From: Paenibacillus borealis | GTDB lineage: Bacteria; Bacillota; Bacilli; Paenibacillales; Paenibacillaceae | NCBI RefSeq assembly: GCF_000758665.1 | Contig: NZ_CP009285.1 | Location: 6,696,001 to 6,760,000, forward strand | Length of the DNA stretch: 64,000 nucleotides | Direction: 5' to 3' | Shown here: in pieces, positions 40,936 to 48,400 of the stretch | Layout of the letters: every line of letters begins with the position of its first letter | How positions within the stretch are numbered: the stretch's first letter is position 1 | Notes under the pieces: model-generated | What the model was told of the DNA's origin: nothing | Databases searched by the model: none | The model's input: the letters and a program-made list of their open reading frames with translations, nothing else | Translations under genes and position numbers: made by a program

Positions 40936-41009
40936 GATAAGGGGAACTGGGAGGGGGAAGTGGAGCGGATAATGACAGGGCTCTGAAAAGAGTTACCGGC
41001 TGGAGGATA

Positions 41010-41039
41010 TTGACAAGCTGCTGAACAGCAGACTATGCT
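41010..41039 (+). promoter_or_regulatory. Candidate promoter of the GNAT gene
   Basis: TTGACA (41010-41015), 18-bp spacer, TATGCT (41034-41039), about 65 bp before the GNAT start. Confidence 0.5.
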
Positions 41040-41105
41040 TGGCTGAAATTGGATCTTTATTATATGGGTCCGGATCTATGTATCGACATGAACTGGAGGT
41101 AATCT

Positions 41106-41630
41106 ATGAAACTTGCAGACAACCGCCTGGAGCTGCGGCCCCTGACCGCAGCCGAGCTGGCGTTAGCGTTGGAGAATTACGCGGAGCTGGAGCAGTCGCT
41201 GGGCTTGAAGGTGACCGCAGCGCAAACCCTGCTTGACGACGAAGAGATGCGTTATGCCATGCAGGTGAGGCGCGCCAAGGTTCTCCAGGATGAGCAGAAC
41301 TATCCGTGGCTGACCAATTGGGCCATTATTCAGCAGGAGGAGCAGCGGATTATCGGCTTCCTGATCCTCAAAGGCGGGCCGAATGAACAAGGCGAGGTCA
41401 TCCTTGGTTATGTCATCGATGAGAGGTACTGGGGGCATGGCTACGCTACAGAGGCGGCGCGCCAAATTACGGCCTGGATCTTCAAACACCCGGATGCACG
41501 CTGGGTCATCGCGGATACCGAGAAGGATAATACCGCCTCGCACCGTGTCCTGCAGCATCTGGATGCGGAGCTGTACCGGGAGACCGAAGACCTGCTCTGG
41601 TGGAGAATCGCCCGGCCGGCAAGCACCTGA
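41106..41630 (+). CDS. GNAT-family N-acetyltransferase
   Basis: A 174-residue acetyltransferase of the RimJ/RimL-like GNAT group. 'NRLELRPLTAAELALALEN' is the first strand-helix; 'VILGYVIDERYWGHGYATEAARQITAWIF' (about 99-127) holds the acetyl-CoA loop G-H-G-Y-A-T-E. 'DTEKDNTASHRVLQHLDAELYRE' is the characteristic 'N-xx-S-x-xVL' helix. CTGGAGGTAA precedes the ATG. It is the only plus-strand gene between 30.1 and 51.1 kb. The substrate is unknown. Confidence 0.87.
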   Translation: MKLADNRLELRPLTAAELALALENYAELEQSLGLKVTAAQTLLDDEEMRYAMQVRRAKVLQDEQNYPWLTNWAIIQQEEQRIIGFLILKGGPNEQGEVILGYVIDERYWGHGYATEAARQITAWIFKHPDARWVIADTEKDNTASHRVLQHLDAELYRETEDLLWWRIARPAST

Positions 41631-41690
41631 CGGAGAGCACAGAATCCCCAGGGATGAATCAGCCGGAGCTTACAGGTACATCTAAAATAA

Positions 41691-41746
41691 CCCCACAAAG
41701 TGGGGCTTTAGCTTCGCTGATGATACAGGTACTTTGCGGGGACCCC
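41691..41746. repeat. CCCCACAAAGT hairpin element, copy 2
   Basis: CCCCACAAAGT (41691-41701) and ACTTTGCGGGG (41731-41741), followed by ACCCC, as in copy 1 at 29.2 kb. Here the left arm also forms its own CCCCAC-AAA-GTGGGG hairpin, so two structures compete. It lies between the GNAT and nucleotidyltransferase genes, which end facing each other. Confidence 0.7.
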
Positions 41747-41770
41747 AAAACACATAAATACTTATCTATA

Positions 41771-41796
41771 AAAAACGCTGCCCCTCAGGGCAGCGT
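41771..41796 (-). terminator. Terminator overlapping the nucleotidyltransferase stop codon
   Basis: Minus strand: ACGCTGCCC, loop TGAG, GGGCAGCGT, then TTTTTAT. The TGA stop is inside the loop. Confidence 0.87.
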
Positions 41797-42515
41797 ATCT
41801 CTCAGCTTTTCTCCGGCTTCGCGCAAGGACTGGAATGTTCCCGCGTCGCTCCACCATCCCTTAAGCACATCATAACTAAGCTTGCGCTCTGCGGCATAAA
41901 TATTGTTTACGTCGGTAATTTCCAGCTCCCCTCTCTTGGAAGGGGATACGCGGCGGATAATATCGAATACCGCTTCGTCATACATATAAATGCCTGTAAC
42001 ACAGAATTTTGTCTTCGGATGCTCCGGCTTCTCTTCAATATATGCAATCAGGGAAGAATCCCCGCTGTCAAACACCGGTACCCCGTATCTCCGCGCATCA
42101 TCAACCGGCTTCAAGAGCACTTTCGCCGATCCCTGCGGCTGCTGCAGATAACTCTCCACATAAGGCTTCAGATCATCCATAAAAAGATTGTCACCAAGCA
42201 GCACGACAAACCGTTCCCCCGGCTGAATAAATCCTTCCGCCAGCTCGAGCGCTTCCGCGATGCCTCCTGCAGCTTCCTGGATTTTGTAAGTCAGGGATAC
42301 ACCGAATTCCGCGCCGCTGCCCAGAAAGTCGGTGTACTGTCCTGCGGACTGTTTGCTGATGACCAGGAGAATATCGGTTATCCCCCCTGGCGCAGCCGGT
42401 CAATGCCGTAGCACACCATAGGATAATTGCCGACCGGAAGCAAATGTTTGTTCATAAGCCGGGTCAACGGGTAAAGCCTTGTTCCTGTTCCGCCCGCCAG
42501 TATGACTCCTTTCAC
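41785..42515 (-). pseudogene. Glucose-1-phosphate thymidylyltransferase-like gene with a frameshift
   Basis: A GTG at 42513-42515 behind AGAGGAGG starts '[18 protein letters not shown]', the nucleotide-binding loop of RmlA-type sugar-phosphate nucleotidyltransferases. The frame stops after 'GIDRLRQGG' at a run of six G (42382-42387 on the plus strand as C). One base later the homologous sequence continues ('[16 protein letters not shown]') through 'VVLLGDNLFMDDL', 'ARRYGVPVFD', 'EKPEHPKTKF' and 'WWSDAGTFQSL' to the normal end. So the gene is complete except for a one-base loss in a G tract. It may be a true recent pseudogene, a phase-variable tract, or a sequencing error. Without the shift it would supply dTDP-glucose for a rhamnose-type sugar. 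Confidence 0.87.
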
Positions 42516-42562
42516 TTACTTTCCTCCTCTTTATCTATGTCTTTAGCCATTGGCCTGGCCCC

Positions 42563-43300
42563 TCAGATGAATTGTGCGGGATCTACATGCCATTTCTCCA
42601 TAAATAGTCTGCGGTTCCGCTCCACCAGCTCCTGAAGTGAGGAAGAAAAGACTTCCTTGAAGCTGGCGCTGCCTTCATGATGCACCAGACAATCTCCGGC
42701 AATCAGCAGCCGGTATCCCCTAAGCCTGGCGCGGTAGCAGTAATCATCATCCTCGTAATGGCCTGGTGAATACCGTTCATCCAGCAGGCCGATGTTGTCC
42801 ATCAGCTCTCTTTTGAATAACAGGCACAGCCCTACAAGCCTTGTGGTCTCCAGCCGTTTCGCCGCATCCGGAACATTCGCCAAGCGGGCTTCAGCATGAT
42901 AACCCGGAATATCTGTATAACCCGTCTCCACCTGCTGCCGTCCGCTGGCATAATTGGTCACCGGACCGACCATTCCGATATCCGGGGCGCTGGACAAGGC
43001 GCTCTTCAGATTGGCCAGCCAGCCCTGCGACACAATGACATCATTGTTCAGCAGCAAAAGCTCATCTCCCGCAGCCAGCTGCAGCCCCAGATTGCAGGCC
43101 AGCGGAAAGCCGCGGTTCTCCGGAAGGGAAATGAAGGTCAGCTTATTCGCGCGGCAGTAGTCATCCGTTCCGTCACTTGAAGCATTGTCGACTACAATAA
43201 TTTCATAGGGTGAATCCGTATAAGCTCTGATCGACTCGACACAGGAACGCAGCAGGCCGAGTCTGTTATACGTTGGAATAATAATGCTGGTCAGTGTCAT
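42563..43300 (-). CDS. Glycosyltransferase, GT2, rhamnosyl-type
   Basis: A 245-residue family 2 enzyme read from the ATG that has GGAGG eight bases upstream; it overlaps the previous stop as ATGA. Motifs are 'SIIIPTYNRLGLLRSCVESI', 'VVDNASSDGT', 'LLLNNDVIVSQGWL' (metal-binding NDD-like) and 'SPGHYEDDDYCYRARLRGY' near 165, typical of rhamnosyltransferase-like GT2 proteins. It is the last of three coupled GT2 genes and lies just upstream of the nucleotidyltransferase, which would fit a dTDP-rhamnose donor (inference). Confidence 0.88.
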   Translation of the reverse strand: MTLTSIIIPTYNRLGLLRSCVESIRAYTDSPYEIIVVDNASSDGTDDYCRANKLTFISLPENRGFPLACNLGLQLAAGDELLLLNNDVIVSQGWLANLKSALSSAPDIGMVGPVTNYASGRQQVETGYTDIPGYHAEARLANVPDAAKRLETTRLVGLCLLFKRELMDNIGLLDERYSPGHYEDDDYCYRARLRGYRLLIAGDCLVHHEGSASFKEVFSSSLQELVERNRRLFMEKWHVDPAQFI

Positions 43301-44376
43301 AGGGCATTCCTCCACGCCGCCATCTGCCGGCGTTGTTCCTGCAGATGGCCTTCAGGCAACCGCCCGCTTGCCTGCCGCTCTGCAAGAACCTGAGCCAGCG
43401 CTTCGGCATGATCTCCGGCAATCAGCTGTTCCATGGCATTCCCGGCCCCCGTATTGCCCTGGCGCAGCCGGTTATGCTTGATCACATTCACCGTACCTGC
43501 CTTCTCCACCCGCAGCTGTCCCATAATCGAGAGCGCATGCGCTTTGGGCGGAACCATCAGTTCACGGTAGCCAATCCGCTCCAGCGCCTTCCGCGACAAG
43601 GCATGGGGAACGGCTGTCATCGAGCTGACGCCCAGATCATTCCGTCCAAGCACCGCATTCAGATACATCTTGCAGCGGGTAACCGCATCACTGAGGGCAA
43701 ATGGGGGCAGCAGATGATCAAGATCATTCAAGGCTACATCAACACCGCCATCCACCGCCTCCGCAAAAAGAGACATTTGCCGAACGGGAATCACCATATC
43801 CCCGTCCAGGAATAGCAGAATATCTCCCCGGCTGAGCTTAGCGCCAAGCGATCGTCCCACATCATGCCCGGCAGATTCCGGAACATGCACGATGGTCGCC
43901 CGGGAACACATCCGGGTGCGTTGGAAGCTGCGGTCACTGCAGCCGTTAAGCACGACGATAATCTCCAGCGGCTGGAGGCGGTTGACCTGATCAAGCAGCT
44001 TCAATAAGGTCTGCTCCTCATTCCTTGCCGAGATAATCACGGACAATGAACCGCTTAGAGGGGGCAGCGGCTGCCCTGCCCGGCGGTAGCCGGCATCACC
44101 AGCGGATGAAGCCCCCGCTGCGGTACGGCGGGAACCCGCCTTGCCGGCAGCCGGCCTCCGGACAACCGCTGCTTTGCCGGTGGTGCTCCGGCGCAGCGCA
44201 GCGGCAGCGGGGGCAGCTGGTTTGGCTGCCTTGCTCCGGGCGGCCGGGCTGGCGGACCGGGAACGCCGGGCTGAAGCTCTGCCTCGGCCCGCCGTTCCCG
44301 CGCGGCGGGCCGCAGGAAGCGAAGATACGTGAACCTCCTGCCGTTGTCCGGGTGAAGGATCCGGTGCTGCTGTCAT
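43297..44376 (-). CDS. GT2 glycosyltransferase with a basic Ala-rich N-terminal extension
   Basis: A 359-residue protein. Residues 1-105 are low-complexity, rich in Ala, Arg, Lys, Ser, Gly and Pro, with no hydrophobic segment. The GT-A domain follows with 'LSVIISARNEEQTLLKLLDQV', 'VVLNGCSD', 'AGHDVGRSLGAKLSRGDILLFLDGDM' and a C-terminal helical part to 359. The catalytic half is paralogous to the next gene (same 'GHDVGRS.GA' and 'FIDGDF/FLDGDM'). Coupled by ATGA to both neighbours. The extension resembles the Arg-rich tail of the 25-kb GT4 protein and may tether the enzyme to the forming spore surface. Confidence 0.83.
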   Translation of the reverse strand: MTAAPDPSPGQRQEVHVSSLPAARRAGTAGRGRASARRSRSASPAARSKAAKPAAPAAAALRRSTTGKAAVVRRPAAGKAGSRRTAAGASSAGDAGYRRAGQPLPPLSGSLSVIISARNEEQTLLKLLDQVNRLQPLEIIVVLNGCSDRSFQRTRMCSRATIVHVPESAGHDVGRSLGAKLSRGDILLFLDGDMVIPVRQMSLFAEAVDGGVDVALNDLDHLLPPFALSDAVTRCKMYLNAVLGRNDLGVSSMTAVPHALSRKALERIGYRELMVPPKAHALSIMGQLRVEKAGTVNVIKHNRLRQGNTGAGNAMEQLIAGDHAEALAQVLAERQASGRLPEGHLQEQRRQMAAWRNAL

Positions 44377-45221
44377 CTCACCATCTCCCTTCGCCGGTTG
44401 CCGTCAATGAAGCCTGCTCTTTCGCCTCTGCGCTGGAGGACCAGACCTGCCGCATCCAGATGATCCGCGAGGATAACCTCACGCAAGGGATCTGTCCCCG
44501 CCTGCTTGGGCCGTACGGCATTCAGCCTGCCGACCGCCACCTTATGCACAGCCTTCACATGCAGGCCCTCAAGCACTGCCTGCGCGTGTGCCAGAGGCGG
44601 CCTCGACAACAGGCCGCTCCCCAGCGTCACAAGAGCCCTTCGGCTGAGTGCATGAGGTACCGCCGTCAGTGAACAGCCCTTCAGATCCGGACGGCCAAGC
44701 ATAATATTGAGCACATGCTTGGAGAGCACTACCGGATGCGGGAATTCATGACGGACCGGACCGGAGTAATCATTTAGGGCCACATCTGTACCCTGGCTGA
44801 CTGCGGCCACAAAAGGCCGCAGCTGCGAAGCGGTAAGCACAAAATCCCCGTCAATGAAAAGCAGGACCTCTCCCTTGGCCGCCTCTGCTCCAACACTGCG
44901 GCCCACATCATGACCGAGCGGCTGCTCGAAGTGAATGACATGTGCTCCCAGTGACAATGCAATCTTTGCCGTATTGTCGGCAGAACCGTTAACCACAACA
45001 ATAACCTCACAGCGGGGATGGACTTCCCTGGCTCTGGCAATCACCCTGCCAATGGTTCCGGCTTCATTCATAGCCGGAATGATCACCGACACATAGGGAG
45101 TGGGGTGATTGGCCGCAGGGAGCGGCACGGCAGGGCACGCCGGCCGGGAAATCCGCCGTTTGGGTTGCAAAGCCCGCCGCCCCGTGCGGCGGGCAGATGT
45201 ACGTGTGTGCTTCAAGCTCAT
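44373..45221 (-). CDS. GT2 glycosyltransferase with short basic N-terminus
   Basis: A 282-residue protein beginning with about 40 residues rich in Arg, Lys and Pro ('SARRTGRRALQPKRRISRP'). The family 2 domain then has 'VSVIIPAMNEAGTIGRVIA', 'VVVNGSADNTAKIA', 'LGHDVGRSVGAEAAKGEVLLFIDGDF' and 'CSLTAVPHALSRRALV'. The same 'SMTAVPHALSRKALE' segment occurs in the downstream paralogue. GGAAGGTGG precedes the ATG. It is the first of three coupled GT2 genes, 216 bp downstream of the repeat-fibre gene, which may be the target of glycosylation. Confidence 0.85.
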   Translation of the reverse strand: MSLKHTRTSARRTGRRALQPKRRISRPACPAVPLPAANHPTPYVSVIIPAMNEAGTIGRVIARAREVHPRCEVIVVVNGSADNTAKIALSLGAHVIHFEQPLGHDVGRSVGAEAAKGEVLLFIDGDFVLTASQLRPFVAAVSQGTDVALNDYSGPVRHEFPHPVVLSKHVLNIMLGRPDLKGCSLTAVPHALSRRALVTLGSGLLSRPPLAHAQAVLEGLHVKAVHKVAVGRLNAVRPKQAGTDPLREVILADHLDAAGLVLQRRGERAGFIDGNRRREMVR

Positions 45222-45385
45222 CCACCTTCCTTGCAGGGCATGGTCTCCGGGCTGAGGGTTACATCACAGTCTATGTAATCCGCTGTCCCGGGTAACGGCA
45301 AGTGTCTCCCTCCGAGCAGAAATTTGGACAAATGCCCTTCCGCTGCCGCAGTCCCGGTGAACCCGGATTTCGCTGTACTTATCAA

Positions 45386-45415
45386 CATAAAGAGCGCAGC
45401 CTCCGGCTGCGCTCT
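45386..45415 (-). terminator. Hairpin terminator after the repeat-fibre gene
   Basis: AGAGCGCAGC-CTCCG-GCTGCGCTCT, a perfect 10-bp stem 23 bp after the fibre gene stop, with only TTTATG as tail on the minus strand. It probably reduces rather than abolishes read-through into the GT2 genes. Confidence 0.7.
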
Positions 45416-45437
45416 AGTATTTGTTTATCTTCCTGCT

Positions 45438-48400
45438 CTAATCAAACACACGATGATCTGCAGCCGGCTTCACCAAAGGCGAACCGAGGGCGATCCAGGA
45501 CAGCACTCCATAGAAATGAGGAGTTTCGCGCAGGCGCACTACTTCAATCGTCGCGTCCCCGCCAGATCTGTTCTTCAGCGAAGCGTGGAAATACGGCTGG
45601 TTGGTCATGGCGACAAGCACATAGCCGGTATGGCCGAAGCTTTCATCAAAAGATACAGTTACCTCAACACTCTGTGCGTCTCCATTAAACATGAAGGCCG
45701 TCATCCCGAACTGCTGCAGGACCTCCCGGTTCCCGGCACTCTGTACCGGACTGAACGACAGATGCTCGGCATTCACTGATCCGGGCGCCAGATGATCTCC
45801 GGTCACCACACCTTGAGCAATATGATAGCTCTGCACACTGTCTTCTTCCAGATGACGGGATTGAATAGCAAATGAAGTGATTTTGGAGCCATCCACCGCT
45901 TCGTCCTGAAGCTCTGCATTCCCTACCGCACCTTCAGTCAGATGGTTGGTCCCGATACTGCCCGGAGCAAGCTTCTCACCAGTAACGCTACCGTCCGTCA
46001 GCTGCCCTGCATTACGCGTTTCCGCCGTGAGCTGCTCAAGCTTCGTCACAATACCGCTACTCAAATGACGCTCTTCCAGTGCTCCGTCTGCCAGATGCAC
46101 GCCTTGGATGCTCTGCTCTTGCAGATGCTGAGCACCTACTGCGCCTGCCGCCAGCTTGCTTCCGGTAATGCTGCCGTCTGCCAGCTGCCCCGCACTGCGC
46201 GTTTCCGCCGCAAGATGCTCCAGCCTCTTCACAATGCCGCTGCTCAAATGACGCTCTTCCAGCACGCCGTCTGCCAGATGCGGAGAACCTACTGCGCTTG
46301 CCGCCAGCTTGCTTCCGGTAATGCTGCCGTCTGCCAGCAGCTCGGAGTTCAGTGTATCCTCAGCCAGATGGCCGAGACTGATGCTGCCGGGGCGGATATG
46401 GCGGCCGTCTACCGCGCCCAGGGCCAAATGGCCCCCGAATACGCTGCCCGGAGCCAGATTATAGGAACCTACTGCACCGGCCGCCAGCTTGCTTCCGGTG
46501 ATGCTGCCGTCTGCCAGCTGTCCTGCATTGCGCGTTTCCGCTGCGAGATGCTCCAGCTTCGTCACGATACCGCTGCTCAAATGACGCTCTTCCAGCGCAC
46601 CGTCTGTCAGATGTCCGCTCTGGATGCTCCGCTCCTGCAGATGCTGAGCACCTACTGCACCTTCTGCCAGCTTGCTTCCGGTGATGCTGCCGTCTGCCAG
46701 CTGTCCTGCATTGCGCGTTTCCGCTGCAAGATGCTCCAGCTTCGTCACAATACCGCTGCTCAAATGACGCTCTTCCAGCGCACCGTCTGTCAGATGTCCG
46801 CTCTGGATGCTCCGCTCCTGCAGATGCTGAGCACCTACTGCACCCTCTGCCAGCTTGCTTCCGGTGATGCTGCCGTCTGCCAGCTGTCCTGCATTGCGCA
46901 TCTCCGCTGCAAGATACTCCAGCTTCGTCACAATACCGCTGCTCAAATGACGCTCTTCCAGCGCGCCGTCTGTCAGATGTTCGCTCTGAATGCTCTGCTC
47001 CTGCAGATGCTGGGCACCTACTGCACCTTCCGCCAGCTTGCTTCCGGTGATGCTGCCGTCCGGCAGCAGCTCGGAAGTCAGCGTATCCTCTGCCAGATGG
47101 TCCAGACTGATGCTGCCGGAGCGGATATGGCTGCCGTCTACCGCACCCGGGGCCAAGTGGCCTCCGAATACGCTGCCCGGAGCCAGATGAGAGGAACCTA
47201 CTGCACCTTCCGCCAGCTTATTGCCTCCGATACTGCCATCTGCCAGCAGCTCTGAAGTCAGCGTATCTTCAGCCAGATGCTCACGCTGGATGCTGCCTGC
47301 GCGCAGATGGCAGCTGTCGACTGCTTCCGGCGCCAGATGACCGCCATAGACGCTGCCGGAAGCCAGATGAACAGAGCCCACTGCGCCTGGCGCCAGCTTG
47401 CTTCCTCTGATGCTGCCGTCAGGCAGCAGCTCAGCGCTGCGGACTTCCTGCGCCAGATGTTCCAGCTGGATGCTGCCGGAGGCCAGATGCTGCCCCCTCA
47501 GCGACCTATCCGCGACATGCTCTCCGTGGACGCTCTGCGGCTTCAGATGCTGCGGCCCCACCGCCTCTGCCGCCAGCTTGCTCTCGTCAATACTGCCGTC
47601 CGGCAGCAGCTCCGCGCTGCGGACTTCATCTGCCAGATGCTCCAGCTTAATGATGCCATATCCTAAATGCCGCTCTTCAAGCGATTCATCCGCAAGATGC
47701 TCTCCATGGATGCTCTCCAGTTGCAGATGCTGTGAATCTACAGCTCCTGTGGCCAGCTTGCTTCCGTCAATACTGCCATCCGGCAGCAGTTCAGAGCTCA
47801 GCGTCTCGGAAGCGAGATGTGCGAGCTGGATGCTGCCGGTGCGGATATGGCGGCTGTCCACTGCATCTGGAGCCAGATGACCGCCATAGATGCTGCCCGC
47901 AGCCAGATGGAACGAGCCCACCGCACCTGCCGCCAGCTTACTTCCGCCAATACTGCCGTCAGGCAGCAGCTCCGCGCTCCGGGTTTCATCGGCCAGATGC
48001 TCAAGCTTGATCAGGCCGGAATGCAAATGCCGTTCCTGCAATATGCCGTCAACCAGATGCTCGCCATAGATGCTCTCTTGCTGCAGATTCAGCGAACTTA
48101 CCGCACCTGCGGCCAGCTTCTCGCTGCTAATACTGCCATCCGGCAGAAGATCTGAGGTCAGTGTATCCTGGGACAGATGTGCCAGTTGAATGCTGCCGGG
48201 ACGGATATGCCGGCTGTCTACTGCACCCGCAGCCAGATGGCCGCCATACACACTGCCTGCCGCCAGATGGAAGGCACCTACAGCGCCTGCTCCCAGCTTG
48301 CTTCCTACGATGCTGCCATCCGGCAGAAGATCTGCACTGCGCGCTTCTTGCGCCAGATGCGCCAGCGTGATCTCACCTGCACGGATATGCTGCCCCTCTA

